A DNA stretch of 64,000 nt, from positions 620,001-684,000 of the forward strand of contig JBBPFI010000018.1 of assembly GCA_037974965.1 (NCBI GenBank), read 5' to 3'. The notes under the pieces are model-generated. The model was not told the origin of the DNA. It saw only the letters and a program-made list of their open reading frames with translations, and did not search any database. Within the stretch, counting starts at the first letter, position 1, and each line of letters begins with the position of its first letter. The position numbers and the translations under genes were made by a program. Below are positions 33,851 to 46,878 of this stretch, one piece after another. The DNA comes from Dacryopinax spathularia (taxonomy: Eukaryota; Basidiomycota; Dacrymycetes; Dacrymycetales; Dacrymycetaceae).

Positions 33851-36800
33851 GGCTTGGCGATAGTCGAGGAGCTGTTGGGGAAGGGAGAAGGGGTGGACGA
33901 ACAGTGAAGGACCCTGCTATACGATTCGACCAGGCTTTTAAACCGTCTCGTTAGTACGCAAAGAAGTGGTGCCTCAGGGGCGGTGGGGGTAGTGGAGAAG
34001 CACGCGACATTCAAATCGCTGGATGGCATTGATAGCGACTTGACAGCACATGGTGAGGCACAATGCGGCCGCTCTGCGTCACACGCGCTCCTTCTGCTCC
34101 ACACCAACTTGGTCGCAGATAAGGAACGGAGACGTGCGAACGCCAGGTGGATCAGGAATGGACTTTCGGAGCATGGGCGGCTTGCCACGGGGGAGGAACA
34201 ACTTTTGTGGGGAGGCCGAGGTGAAAAAGCCGGAGATGGCGTGTGGTTCGCCTGCCATACCGGGTAGGGTTTAGCTGGGACCAATACACAAGGAAGCCGT
34301 AACCATGTGCGCCTATTTGCCTCCGACTTGATAACTGCATGATAATCCGGGTGCATGCGTGAAGCACCGTCACCGCCCTAGAGGCGCTCTCGAACAATCG
34401 AACCGTCTCCACTGGTCCCTTATGCGGGCGACAATACAATTGACCGATCGGCTAAAATTAGCTCAGGCCATCAAGGATAACATCATCGCTGTCAACCCTC
34501 TCCAGCTTGTTGGATGCTCTAGTGGTGCATTCACGATACGAAATTTCGGAGCTTGCATTGAGGTGCTGATAGGGACGCCACAGAGTCATCACGAGAGTCC
34601 CGGAGTCGACTGGTTGATCCTCATCTGTGAGGCGGCATCACTTGGTAACACACGCCCTGACCGAACAGAATCCACAGCCGTGCACCGCAGTTAGCTGGCA
34701 AGCGACTTTGTGCGGCCCCGATGCCAAGCCAGGCGAACGGCATTCGGGGTTGGCAAAGTTTGGAGAAGCGAAGCGCACAAGGCAGAATGATGTGCGATCA
34801 ACGCCTGAGCTCGCATGACTTCGGACGATAAGGGCGCTCGGCCGGAGAGTGACTTGCTACCCTCATGGCTTGAGTCTGTGCAACAGGCTAGAATTTGCTG
34901 TCAGAATTTACAGCGGGCCCTGATGCGCCCCTCCGTCATGAAAGCGGTTATCCCATGATTTAGTAGTTTGGTACAGTTCTGAATTGGCCGGCTGCTTTTC
35001 TGATACAAAACCGCGTGGACCTAATTGGTCGGACGATCAGTGGACTCGTGGTCCGTTGAGCCGGAGAGTGCAGAAGTCGAGACAAAAGTCCAAGTGGTGA
35101 TCGCTTGAATTCATGCCACAGCCGACTCCAAAGTGCCGGCCATGCGGTCGCATACCGCCATCATGCGTCTTCCTGCATCGTCCCGCGCGGATTTTTCCCT
35201 CCGCTGCACCGCCGCAATCTGATTGGTAACATACTACCTCCCCGTCACAACCACGGATGCTATAGTCTTCCGGTAGTGAAAGCCTATTTTTCCACGGTTG
35301 ATCTTCATCACAAACTTGCAAGCTATGTGTGGATATCAGTTGGAAGACGAGCAGCGCTCACAGTACGCCAGGACACTCTCGGTTGGAGATTTCGGCTTTG
35401 CGCAAGACTGGATACTCGAGGTTTGCGCCGGCAAGCTCTGGCGTCGCTTGAGCCTAAGGACGCACTCGACTCTCCACACAAAGTTTTTAGTGCGCACACG
35501 AGCAGATTGTCGCCGAGAGCGGCGGGGCTGAGGAGCGCGTGTATCCGTGGTGTTTCTCCGACGCTCAACCTTGGAATGGCACGCGTCTTATGCCGACGTC
35601 AACAGGACACATGGTCCCCATGTCGATCTCCAACATTCACCATCGGAGCGCTGGCGCGGCCGATTCATACCATCCGCGGCTCCGCCTCTCCACACCGGAG
35701 CGCCCAGAGATACGCATTGCACTACCCCTGCACCAACTGTCATGGTTCACTGTGGTGCCTGATCGCCAATTGAGTCGCCAGGCCCGATCTTCTTGCTCTG
35801 CCACTGCCTCGTGGGGCAGAGTAACGATGCACGAACCGCGTGCAAACTCCCTTATCACCTGACTCTGCGTCATGCTTGTCCCCTATCATTTGATCTCAGC
35901 GGAGCGAAGGGCTTGTCCCCATCATATGCTACGTCCGAACTACAAGGCATTCTCGACCTCGACTCCGGACCGGCGGTGGTGTCGGCACTCTACACGAACA
36001 ACTGCGCTCCGCAAGGACCGCAACCTTCCTATCTCGGCAGTGAGAACTACCACATGACCTGCCGCTGAGCCCGTATGGCTATGTCAAGTATAGCTGTCCA
36101 TCTCGTTCTCTAGCAATAGCAATGTTCGAAAAGCCGTCCATCCGCCTGAGTCGGAGCTGTGGTCACGCAATCTTAGGTCCGCCCGCTGTCAGCTTTTCCT
36201 GCCGCGAACAATCGGCAGAACCGCTCTCACCTGCTGGCGTTGACCATATGCAGCCTCGCAAAGGTGCTCGCATTACACACCTAAACCGGCCTTCTTTCCC
36301 GAAGCCATTGATGCGCCGAATGGTTCCTGGCTTGTTCCTAGGCACCTACCGAGGCAATTGTCGAAGTGGGCAACTTCTGGAATAATCGCTTCTTTTCTCA
36401 GGGCAGGTCTTCTGCTTTCTCACGAACGTGGGCGCCAGGCTGCGATCATGGATGCGCCTGATCCAGCATTCCCGGTCCCAAGTTACAAGTTGCTAGAACA
36501 TACTTACTACGACCCGTCACGCCTTATCGCGTCAGCAACCACGATAAGGGGGAAAGGACAATATCGGGATAATTCGATCATGTCGGTAGATTTATGTCGA
36601 AACGTAACCACAACCAACAAGGTCCTCTGAACGTCTCGGTCAGAAACGGGCGTACTGGACACACATGAACACTTCGCTGGCTTTGCTGGCAGTCGCCGCA
36701 TTCCGCTGAACCCCTACAAGGCAACTTAATGGTATACCACTACTATCTACGACTGTTCTGAAATTCCCGATGGTATCTCGATTTGCGGCCGATCACTGAT

Positions 36801-36904
36801 ACGACTGCTGGGTATATTATGATCGCAGTGAATGAAACATTACGCGGACGGCAAATCAGGCCATCCGCAGTCCAAACCGCAATGACGCTCCGTCAGCAAG
36901 GCCC
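33851..36904. other. Three-kilobase stretch without a recognisable gene
   Basis: The longest gene-poor stretch in the window, between the OPT start and the Scy1-type stop (both minus strand). Plus-strand frames at 35105-36068 overlap and together look more coding-like than background, but I found no domain, start context or splice chain that links them. No inverted repeats, reverse transcriptase or transposase motifs were seen. It may be regulatory DNA, a decayed gene or an unrecognised lineage-specific gene. Confidence 0.4.
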
Positions 36905-39900
36905 TTATCCGAGGGGATCGAAGTCCTTCCAATCCGTCTTTTTCGCACCACCCCCGCTGGATGAGCCGACTTTTGTCGGGACTAGGATGTCACTGCTGGA
37001 TTGCGATAAGGGCGGTGCGTTGAACGAGATCGGCGCTGCCGAGAAAGAGGCAGGCGTCATGGGGGCGGCTGGTGTGCTGGCCTGCATGTTCCAGGATGGG
37101 TAAGATGGTGTCTGCGGCTGAAATGGCGAACCGTTGAGGGATATGGGAGGATCTGGTTGGAGGGTGATGTTGTAGTTGGGCTTGTTTGCTTGGAACGAAG
37201 CTGGCGAAGGAGCCGGCTGCGCAGAAATCGGTTGGGTTTGCAGGGGGGTCCAGCTGCTTGAGGCTAGTGGAGATGACGTGCGCTGTACAGGCGGCACAAA
37301 GCGGCTGGGACCGGGCAGCGGCGGTATCGAGGATGATGAGGTCGAGCGGTTGGAGAACGATGACGTTGCCATCGCGCCAGGTCGGCTAGAGGGCGGGGAC
37401 GTTTGGGTAGGCCGAAGCGTGGACGGCGGAGTGACAGGAGTGGAAGAGGTTGATGGCAATGGCGGGAACGTCGAGGTCGGGCTTGTGAAGGTGGACGCAG
37501 TTGAGGAGGCAGGCGTCGACTGGGTGGGACTCAGCGGCAGTCGCGTAATATACCGGATGTTGCTCACCGTCACGCCCGCCTCCGCAAATATGCTATCCCA
37601 AGGATCCACCTCTTCCCAGGAGGACGCCGACTGCTGCGCGGACGACGCGCCATTGACAGCAATAGCTGGCTTGGAACCCGAGCCACCAGCAACAAGATCC
37701 TCAAAGTCGATCTCGCCGTTAGCGCCCACGCTTGGTTGACTGGCTAGCCCACCGCCAGACGTCTGCTGCTCTATCCGCTGGTTCTCGCGCAAATGTTGTG
37801 TTTGTTCGCGCTCGACTCGGTCGCCTAGTGAACGGATGACCCTGCACTCTGGTCAGCATGTGTCTCAAGGGTTCGTGATGCACTGCGATGTACTTCATGA
37901 AACGCGAGAACTGCTCCAAGGACAGCAGAGGCCCCATGCTCATCGCCCACAGCTGCGGTAGCACAAGGGTCGCTACAGCTTCACGATCGACTATGCTCAC
38001 CATATCAGTCTAGGTCGTCGATGACCAAATGAGCAGGACTTACCCTTCTGGCCCATAGCTTCATGCACGTCAAGAGTTGCCATCTACCGAATCAGGTCAG
38101 GTCAGCTCCTCCACGCCAGCATTGGGTTCAGCAATACCATCACAGACGGCTCTATCCCATTAATCAGCGCCACATTTCTAAGAACCAAGCAAAAGAAACC
38201 ACGCACCCTTCGTCCGTATTCGCGACAAGAGTGGGACCATCTTCTGCGTCAGACTCGTCTGCATAAATGCAAAGGTGCGTCAACCACCTGGCCATAGGTC
38301 GCAAGAGCAAGAAGCGTACAGTATCCAACACCTTTACAAGATGCAAGAAGCACACGAGCGTGTTGACCTTTACCGAAAGCACCCTCGTCCTCGTGAAGAG
38401 CACCTACACAATCCGGATCAGCACCTTTGGCCTTTCAAGAGCGGAGCGCTCGGGAGGAAGGGGAGGCGAGGACGTACGGCAATCTTGGGGAAAAGCACGT
38501 TCTGGACTTCGCTGTAGTCTACGCTTTCGTCCACTTCTGGAACTGCTCGAAGAGCGCGTTCTTGGACATTGACATGTTCCGATTCTAGCGCGGCGTATAT
38601 GAGCGGCATCACGTCTGTTTCCACCTATCAGCAGACATTCTGTGCAGAGAAGACGAGACGGGAGGACGCACGCTCTTTAAACACCTGCGGCGTCGTCTTT
38701 TCCTGGAACAGCTTCAGATTGTCCAAGAGCGTAATAACGCTCTGAGGCGGGTCCCGAACCGCAAACAGCGGCCTAACACCGGGCAACACGCTCTGCATAA
38801 ACTGTTCCCTCGTCAACCCTCTCGAGATCTCAAACACGTTCGGCAAGATAAACGGGAGGAGCCAGGGATCCTTCATTTCTTCCATTAGGGAAGGGAGGAT
38901 CTTGCGTCTCTTCAGGCCTTCGGAGAATCTGGGCAGGACACGCAGGAGTCCTTTCATGAATGTAGCCTTTTCTTCCTTGGGCTTGGCGCTGAAGGTGGAG
39001 CGCTCGAGGAAGTTGAGCGTTGAGATGGCAAGGGAGGAGAAGAAGGGCTGTTGGGGGAGGGTGGTGGTGCTGAGGCGGTTGGTCGGGTGGCGGGTGACGA
39101 GGTGTCGGACGAGCTCTGTCCAAAAAAACCAATATCATCAGCCCTGATCGTTCTACCTTCTGCCTCTCGGCCACCGGGGTACGTGCGGGAGCCAGAGGTG
39201 GAGGGAGAAGAGCGCACCGAGCAAATCACTACCCATAGTAGCATTCTGGATTGCGTTCCCGCTCGCCAGCCTCGCCGCGTTCTCCCGGAGCGTATTAAGG
39301 CTCCCGTGGTTCGAGAATGGCGGACGACCGTAGTTGTGCACTGCGTAGAGCACACAGCCGAGGGCGTACATGTCGCTCGCTACGGTTATTTGCTCGTCTA
39401 TTGCGTATTCCGGGGCTGCAGATCCGGGTCAGCACGAGCATTCACTTGAAGGGATAGCGAGGCCGCCGGAGCCGGGTGGAGAAGTGGATGGGGGGAGGCG
39501 GGGAAGCGGGAGGTGGAAGAACGCACCCATATAATCAAACTTCCGCTGCACATAAGGCAGCAAACGACCGTCCCACTCCGGAAACTCCCACCTCGTCCTC
39601 GACCCATCAGGCTGAAAGAGCGGGATTGTCAAGCCAAGTCCGCCGAGTTTCCAGTCTCCCTGCTCATTGTCAGCTCTAAACGTTCTGAATCCGGCTAGAG
39701 GAAAGCAGGGAAGGAACGGACTTTGCTATTGATGAGGATTGATTCGGGCGAGACGTTGGAATGGACGAGCTTGGCGGAGGTGTGCAGGAACTCGAGCCCT
39801 TTACACCCTCCTCAGTGCATCTTAACGAGGGAAGGGAAAGAGCGACGGACCTCGAGTGATCTGAAGCAGTCCTTTCTGTATCTGCGCCGGTTGTCAGCAA

Positions 39901-40555
39901 GCGCTCCTATGACAGGAAGGAATATGGCGAACCTCGACCTCATCCAGTTCCCCGGATTCTGACCCTCCTGACCCTCCGGCTGAGCGGCGGGAGGTCGGGA
40001 TGGCCAGTGCAAGGGAAGAGGTTAGGGGTTCGGTGGCAAAGGTGATCTCCCCTCTGATTCTGGTCAGAATGGGTTGATGAGGAGCGGAGACCAGGTGCTT
40101 ACCGGGTTTCTTCCATTGGTTCGACCATTTCTACGCACAGGTAAGTCACATCCTAGTCAGTGAGGACCAAGGCAGCGTACCAAGCACACAAGGATGCCGT
40201 AATCTCGATAAAGAGGAGGCCTACTCCCCGTTCCGCAATCAGCCCACCGCAAAACCCAGGCTCTAGCGGCAGCAGCACGCACCTCAGCCTTCAAAACCTC
40301 CACGACCCTCTCCCTCCCCTGCGCCCCCATCCTATCCACCGACCGTTTCTCGAACGTCCATACGCTCACTTGCTTAGCTGTGACCTTATGCGTAGCAGGC
40401 TGGACTTTCCATGGTCCTACGTTGAACGCGGACGTCACTGTCGCTGGTGAAGAGACATTGGTTGCTGAGGACGATGGGGTGGTGGAGAGGGTATAGTTTT
40501 GCGATATTGCAGTTCCCCGGATTAGGGAGCTGGCGGCTGCTAGTATGCCCGCCAT
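36905..40555 (-). CDS. SCY1: Scy1/SCYL-type pseudokinase with HEAT repeats
   Basis: About a dozen exons. SCYL proteins bind clathrin or COPI coat components and act in Golgi-endosome traffic. The N-terminal kinase-like domain keeps the beta-3 lysine (VSVWTFEKRSV), but the catalytic loop reads LVHSNVSPESILIN and the magnesium loop reads DWKLGGLGL, so catalytic aspartates are replaced. APEY and SDMYALGCVLYAVHN follow. HEAT-like repeats include ILPSLMEEMKDPWLLPFILPN, PLIYAALESEHVNVQERAL and QKVDREAVATLVLPQLW. The C-terminal 280 residues are Ser/Thr/Pro-rich and end KTDWKDFDPLG, a short acidic-aromatic tail. The start gives MAGILAAASSLIRG; an ATG five codons upstream is possible. It is divergent from MED7, with 262 bp between the starts. 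Confidence 0.88.
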
Positions 40556-40817
40556 CGTCGAGCCCTTCACTGTAGACTTTGAAATCTAATCAGGAGGAAT
40601 GAATGGCGTTGTACGGTGATTTCGACGTGCTGCGACGGTTTCATGCGCACTGCGACTTCGCAGCGCTTCGGCTTGGAGGCGGAGAAACCCTGACCGGAAG
40701 CGAGGTCGGAGATAACGAGCAAGGGCCGAGGCTCGTCACCTTCTCCGTCCTCCTGCTCCTCCTACCAGACCTCGCCACAAGCAACTCCTTCTCCAATACT
40801 GTAGCTAACAAGCAAAC

Positions 40818-41755
40818 ATGGACGAACCCCTCGAAGTAGGCTCCACATTCCCAGCCCCTCCAAACCTCTACAAACGCTACACTTCGCACAATCTCGCTCT
40901 CCTCGACAAGCTCAACACCCTCGGCCCGGAGGCTCTGGAAGGCGAGGAGCTGCCGGACTTTGACCTGAGGGAATTGGAGCCGCCGAGGGTGGATTGGATC
41001 GTTGAGGAAGGGGGGTATCAGTCTTTTGGAGATGTGTATCCCGTGCGTCTTTCTTTCTGTAATTGGGGGCAGGGGGCAGGGAGAGGTCTGATGGGCGATG
41101 GGGCAGATACCGAGCCGGGAGCCGACGCTTGAAGAAGTGGGCTTGGTACAACTATACGACCCCAACGCCCGAGGTACGTCCTCCCCACCTTCCCCCCTAC
41201 CCTGCTCGCTAACGCCGCCCCTGGGATTCTCTGCGTGCAGACCGCCGCCCGGCGCTCCACTCCCTCCTCCGCACGATCCTCCACTCCTACCACACCCTCC
41301 TCGCCACCCTCCTGCACGGCCCGGCACTCGACCTCCCCACACTCGAGGACGGGCCGGTGTTCAAATACACAGAATGGATCATGGCTTCCGCTCTGAACAT
41401 GATGCATGCTGTTAATGGCCTGAGGGGCCTGCAGGGGAGGGCGGTGCTGGAGGGGGTCATGAGGGCGCAGGTCGGGGAGAGGAGGAGGAGGGTGGGGGAG
41501 GTTAGGGGGTGCGTGGGTCTTTCCGTTTAGCTGTCTCTTTTCTTGCGGCGGAATGGACTGACAATGGCGGACAGGAAATGTAAGGCGTTGAGGGAAGAAC
41601 TGGCGAGGCTGAAAGAGCGGGCAGCAAGACTTACCGAAAGCCGACAACGACTCGCTCGAGCTGAGTTGGCACCTACGCTAGAAACGGGCCAGCCGACAGG
41701 GAAGGAGGAGGCGGCAACGGTGGACGATGTCGCTCGTTGGGTGGAGGAAGTGTGA
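40818..41755 (+). CDS. MED7: Mediator complex subunit 7
   Basis: Four exons (40818-41042, 41107-41173, 41241-41508, 41575-41755) give 246 residues. MED7 is a middle-module Mediator subunit that pairs with MED21 and MED31 and is essential for RNA polymerase II transcription. The N-terminus shows the conserved STFPAPPNLYKRYTSHNLALL. GGYQSFGDVYP joins IPSREPTLEEVGLVQLYD across intron 1, and RRPALHSLLRTILHSYHTLLATLL follows. The C-terminal helices (EWIMASALNMMHAVNGLRG and the Glu/Arg/Lys-rich segment after RGKCKALREELARL) form the expected coiled coil. Each splice restores the family sequence. Confidence 0.92.
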
Positions 41756-42131
41756 ACCCCGGTCATCTAATATCTATTATCTATTGGATCATTCTCCTTG
41801 GGCTCAGCCACGCGCGTCTGACGATATACCATGCCTCTTATACCCCGTTGTACGCTTATCATACAGTATCTGTCGAATCCAATGTCGAGACGTCCGCCAA
41901 CCCATCAGGGGCTACGCAACCACTAACAACCAAAGGACCACGCGGGAGACTATATACGCAGAGAAGAAAGCTTTCTCGGGATGGAAGATGCTGCACCCCC
42001 CGCAGCCCGCAGACGTTCTCGGTCAAATTGCATTCATTTCCATAATTTCGCAAACCGTTCACAACTAGGTATGTATACCAAATTCCCTCCCTCACATATC
42101 CTACACCCCTGGGGCGCATGGGCGCCGCGTG
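41756..42131. other. Convergent intergenic spacer, no gene seen
   Basis: 376 bp between the 3' ends of MED7 and the acyltransferase. It should hold both terminators. Confidence 0.5.
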
Positions 42132-45100
42132 CTAATACTCGGACATCATCAACGACCTCCCCACGCCATACGCGCTCCTCTTCCTCGGCCTGGCCAACAG
42201 ATCGACCTCGCCCGAGTCGAAGAAACTGTATCCCGTCGTGAGCGGTTCTTCAGCCTCGGCGGGCGTGACGCTGCCGGGGGTATGTTCCTCCGCGCCTGCG
42301 GTGGGCGGTCCGCTCCCACCACCTGCGCCGGTGTGGGAGTGCGTATCGACTGAGAGGACGCCGATGGAGATGGGCTCGCCCGTGCGCGCGTCCCGGAGGA
42401 CGCCAGAGTGGTCGACGAACGAGCCGGCGCGCATGTTCGCTGCGCGGTAGATGTGGATTATGAGCCGTTGGACTTCGAGCAGGTAGGAACGGAGCGTGTC
42501 GAGCCAGCGGCGGGTTTGGAGGTGTTTGGTGGCGGCGCAGCTACACATCACAACACCACACACGGTCAGTTTGCTATTCTTTAACTCTGGAGGAATAAAG
42601 GGAAACGAAGCCTTCTCTGAGAGAGAAGCGGAAGACACCAGGAAGGAGGGGAAGGAGACGCACATGGAAATCGCATCGTCCTTAATAATATACCCCACGC
42701 CAATCCCGTCCGCCGCGACCGGTCCAAACCCAAACAACCTCAGCGCCGGGTTTCCGCAGTTCGAAGTCGAGATTATACTGGTGCCCAGGACCGTATAACC
42801 AGGGTCGGTGAAGATGCTTGGGAGTTTCGTTGCTGTGCCGGGCTTGCCTTTGCCTGCTTCGTTCGCTTGGATCTCGCGTTGCAGGAGGCAGTAGAGGGCG
42901 TAGAGGTGTCTGCGAGAGCGTGTTAGCACTGTTTGGATCGAAAAATAACAGTGAGGCGCCTTATGAAGGCAGCAGGAGAAAGGGAGGGAGCCCACGAAGA
43001 GGAGCGTAAGAATAAAGGAAGGAAGAAACGCACCGATCCTGCCCCAACCCAGCGGCACATTCCTTCGTCAACCTCACATGATTCTCGCACGCCTTTCTCA
43101 GCGCGGCAATCTTCTGACTCGGCGTATGTTTCTCCGAAAAGTAGGTCTTCACAAACTCGACGCTTTCGGGCTGGACGGTCCGGATCGCTTCGGTTCGGCC
43201 GTGCAGGAAGGCTTTGGTCATGGCGGGTTCGTAGGTTGATTCGATGCGGCCTGCGGGGGGCGTCAGCGTCCGTGGGGGGTGCGTTAGCGTCCGTGGGGGA
43301 TGCGGGGGTGGAGTGCTACTAGGTGAGTGGGACGACGGAAGGGGTCGGGGTAGAGCGGAGCACGCAAGAAAAGGGGAATAGGAAGAGAAAAAACGCACCA
43401 TAAAGCCCATAATAAGCCGCCTGGAAAGCCATCTGCACAAACGCGTCGGGCGAGAATCCATATTTGGTGATAAAGTTCTTGCCGTAGTCTTTGAATTCGA
43501 GTTCCTGCGGATGGGGGGTGGGTCAGTACATGCGTTCTCTTTCTCCCAGTGTACTGTACGGCGGGACGGGGACGGGAATGGGGAGAGAAGGCCGGAGGAC
43601 AGGGTGCGAGGGAGTAGGAGGAGGTGAGAAGGGTGAGAAGGCGAGCGGGGAGAGAGGGAGATAAGACGAGTGAAGTGGAGAGAGGTGGAGAGGTGAAGAG
43701 AGAGAGGAGCGCACCTGACAATCATTCTGACAAATCAAATCGCTCAGCCGAGTCTCCGCAAACCTAATCCCCGCCCTAACATCCGGCGTCAACACCCACT
43801 CGAGCTTCTTCGGGTTCGTCTGAATATGTTCTCGCTCGCGCTCTTGGTCTTCCTGTTCTTGTTCTTGCGCGGTTGGAGGGGGGCCGCGGCGCTTGAAGGA
43901 CTTGGAGAAGGGGGAGAGGGGGGCTTGGAAGAGCGTTGGCGCGGAGGGGTTTATGCTGCGGGCGAGGAGGAGGAGACATTCGGTGTAGATGTCTGCGGGG
44001 GAGAGGTAAGGGGTTAGCGCATTTGCCACAGATTGCTGACTTGCCAGGCTCAGAAGCAGGCTGGGCAAGGATGAAGAGGGTAGGGGGGCGCTCAGAGAAG
44101 AAGCAGAAAGCGAAAGGGGGAGGAAAGACAAGGAAGGAAGGAAGACGAGCCGGGAGAAGAAAGAGGAGAGAACAGCAAAGAAATAGTGCACGAAGGCAAG
44201 ACGCACCGGCCGCAAACCTCAGCACGGTATGTCCATCCACCCCCGTATGCTCAAAATTCACCCCGGCCGCGCCATCCTCAGCAACGATAATCTGCAGCTT
44301 ATCATACCACCGATTCGTGCAGCTTCCCACCTGCACGCCCTCCTCGAGCCGATAGGTGCCGCACAGGAAATTGCAGCACATTTCCGATACTGTTGTGGGT
44401 GTGGCGTCGTCGAGGCAGACGACGAAGAGGGCGTCGTCGACTACTTTGAGGTTGGCGCGGTTTCGCCGGTTGGAGTTGAGCGTCGAGCGGAGTTGGGACC
44501 ACGTCTTGCGGTTCTCGGTTGTGAGGAGTCCCACGGAGCTGGTGGAGACTTGATGGAGCGGGATGGCAGCGGCGTCAGAGGTGATCGCTTGCAGGTTGGC
44601 CAGTATTTCGCGTTCCGTGAGGACCGGCCGACTCTGGCTGTCCAGTACATCGAAGTAGTATACCTGCCCCCTCCTGATAACGCATATATGCCGCGACTGC
44701 TCGTTACTCTCCATCCTGCACCCTTGCTGCGTCGGGATACGGGCAGTGCCGAACAGGCGCGTGTATTGATACATGTCCAGCGGGCGGCCGCGGAACGTGT
44801 CGGGCTCGAGCAGGGAGTGACGGAGGTCGTGGATGAAGCCTAGGGAGGCGGCGATGAGGGAGGCGGCGCGGGCGAGTTGGGAGCCGCGCGAGGGGGAGGG
44901 GTCGTCCCTGTGCGGGCGGGGTTAGCTATATGCAGGCCAGACGGGGAAGGCTGCCAGGCGTAGGGGACGAGAGGTGGAGGACATGGAGGAGCGGGATGCG
45001 GCGGAAGGGAGAGACACAGGCGGGCGCAGAAGGGAGAGCAACAGAGAGGAAAAGAGAAAGACAGCTGAGAGGGGCACTCACTCCAAAACGAAATACGGAT

Positions 45101-45692
45101 TGAGCGTCAACACGACCGGATCCGTCACGCTCAAATAACTCTCATACCAAAACTCCTCAATATAACTCGCCCTATCCCGCGCATACTCCTCCAACACACT
45201 CTGCATCCTCTCTCCCTCCCCGCCAGGCTTGAGGAACTCCTCCACAGCGCGGATCGTCGCTTCGTGCTCTGCTGGGTCTTGAAGGCCTTCGAGAGCGCGG
45301 AGGTAGCGCGCGCAGGTGTCCTTTAGGGGAGGGATGGGCAGTTTGGGGAGGGAGGATTGGTGTGCGAATGTCTTGCCTGAGGGTTTGGGCGCCTCGGTGA
45401 GTGAGGTGGACGTCGCGGGTGCTTGGGTGTTGGCCGCTGCGGGCGAGGGGCCGTCCTTGCCGTTCGCGCCGTTGGCGTTGGCGGTGGTGGAAGTAGGAGC
45501 AGGAGCCATATGCGTATTCCCCGAAGGAAGCGTAACGATCTTCTGAGTCGGCGTCCGAGGGTCGTCCTCGTCCTTCAAACCGTCCACTGCAGAGAGCGGG
45601 CGAGGGTGATCAGCCAACTTGCTCTCGTCGGGCGTCCCTTTATTCCCCGCGCCGCGCCCCCTCTCCTCGTCAGCACGAGTTACGGAACCCAT
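42132..45692 (-). CDS. Choline/carnitine O-acyltransferase (carnitine acetyltransferase-like)
   Basis: About eight exons of a carnitine acyltransferase, which moves acetyl or acyl groups between CoA and carnitine for transport between compartments. After an N-terminal extension of about 110 residues the domain starts with HQSSLPKLPIPPLKDTCARYL. FWYESYLSVTDPVVLTLNPYFVLE, LDMYQYTRLFGTARIPTQQGC and QRGQ-like RRGQVYYFDVLD follow. The catalytic segment is VNFEHTGVDGHTVLRFAA, with the active-site histidine in EHTGVDGH. Later motifs are KTYFSEKHTPSQKIAALRKA, the family STS motif in IISTSNCGNPALRLFGFGPV, and YIIKDDAISMC. No N-terminal mitochondrial presequence or C-terminal SKL-type signal is obvious, which suggests a cytosolic YAT1/YAT2-like enzyme, with moderate confidence. 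A charged insert (EQEQEDQERERE) sits mid-protein. Confidence 0.92.
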
Positions 45693-46878
45693 TGCTTAAC
45701 GGAAGAGATTATGCCGAGCCCGATATGTTCGATGGAGAGTCTCGTAGTCTCAAAACCCCTCTGCTCAGTCAAAGAGGGGATACGCCGCCTGACCCCGTCC
45801 TCTCCTGTCACTTCACAGGTTATTAGGAGACACAGAGAGAGGGAGGTGATCCGGCCTGCCCCGCACTGCCCTCCCTACCCATTCTCCCAAACCCCGCCTG
45901 ATGGTCACCTAGGGCTTGCGGTGCGGGGAAGACGTCACATCAGAATATTCCCCCGAAGCTTACGAACGTGAAATTCCCCGGAGGAGTGGCTGTGCAGGGT
46001 CATGGGAGTCCTGAATCGGAGGGATTCGGATCAGTTCTCGCTGCCTGCCTTCCCACTTTCTCTTTCACTAGGCTTTTGCTGGGATGGGATGGGGCGTAGG
46101 GGGGCTGATTGTCAGGGTTTGCGGCGTTTGGCCGGACTGTCCGAAGTGCACGAATTCCCTCATCAGAGCTGGGATTGAGGAGGCGAAGGCGAAGGGAAGG
46201 GAGAACTCGGGTCCGACCGCTTGGAATTTGCACGAGGGGCTGCGGGGAGGAGTGCGGGAACGGTGCGGGGAAAAGAGGGAACGTGACCACCGCATAAACT
46301 TGCAACGCACAGAAGGCGAGGGTTAGACTTCCCGCATTTGATGTTGGTGCTGGATTTGGAGGGAGATAAGATTGATCGTCGGGATCGGCCGGCTTCCCGC
46401 GACTCGCCCTGCTCTTAACGCATGTGTTGGCACTGGTTGCCCCAGCTTCCATGCTCTGAGGCTCTCGTACAGCGTACGACAGTTCCGAGTGGGGATTCTA
46501 GAGATGGGCGGAAGTGCGCACAAGTGGCAGAGAGGAGAGGGGCGGATGGGAAGATCATTATTGCGATTACCATAGCTATCCAATGCATGTCTCAAGAGGT
46601 TGCGGAACGGAACGACAGGGAAAGAAAAGGAAAACTGTAGATGGGTCGATATATGCTTCACAGTAGTCTGACGGAGAGGGGAGAGGGGAGAGGGCGAGTC
46701 CACTATCGGCAAAACACATATGTTGCCGAATTGGTGAGGTGAGGTGAGGTTCTATCTTGCTGGTCTAGAGGGTCGATTGTCCCAAACAGGAACGTAGCAA
46801 GGTCGTCGGATGCTCATCCGGTCCATGTGGTGGTCGTGGACAGCATGGACGAGCAAAGGGCGGGCGTTGATGGGCGCG
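45693..46878. other. Intergenic, no gene seen
   Basis: About 1.2 kb between the acyltransferase start and the GGC1 stop. Overlapping frames of up to 180 codons lack domains. It includes the acyltransferase promoter and the GGC1 3' flank. Confidence 0.5.

Noticed and set aside
45423-45971. A 182-codon plus-strand frame over the acyltransferase start
   Set aside because: Antisense to a clear coding exon and without features.
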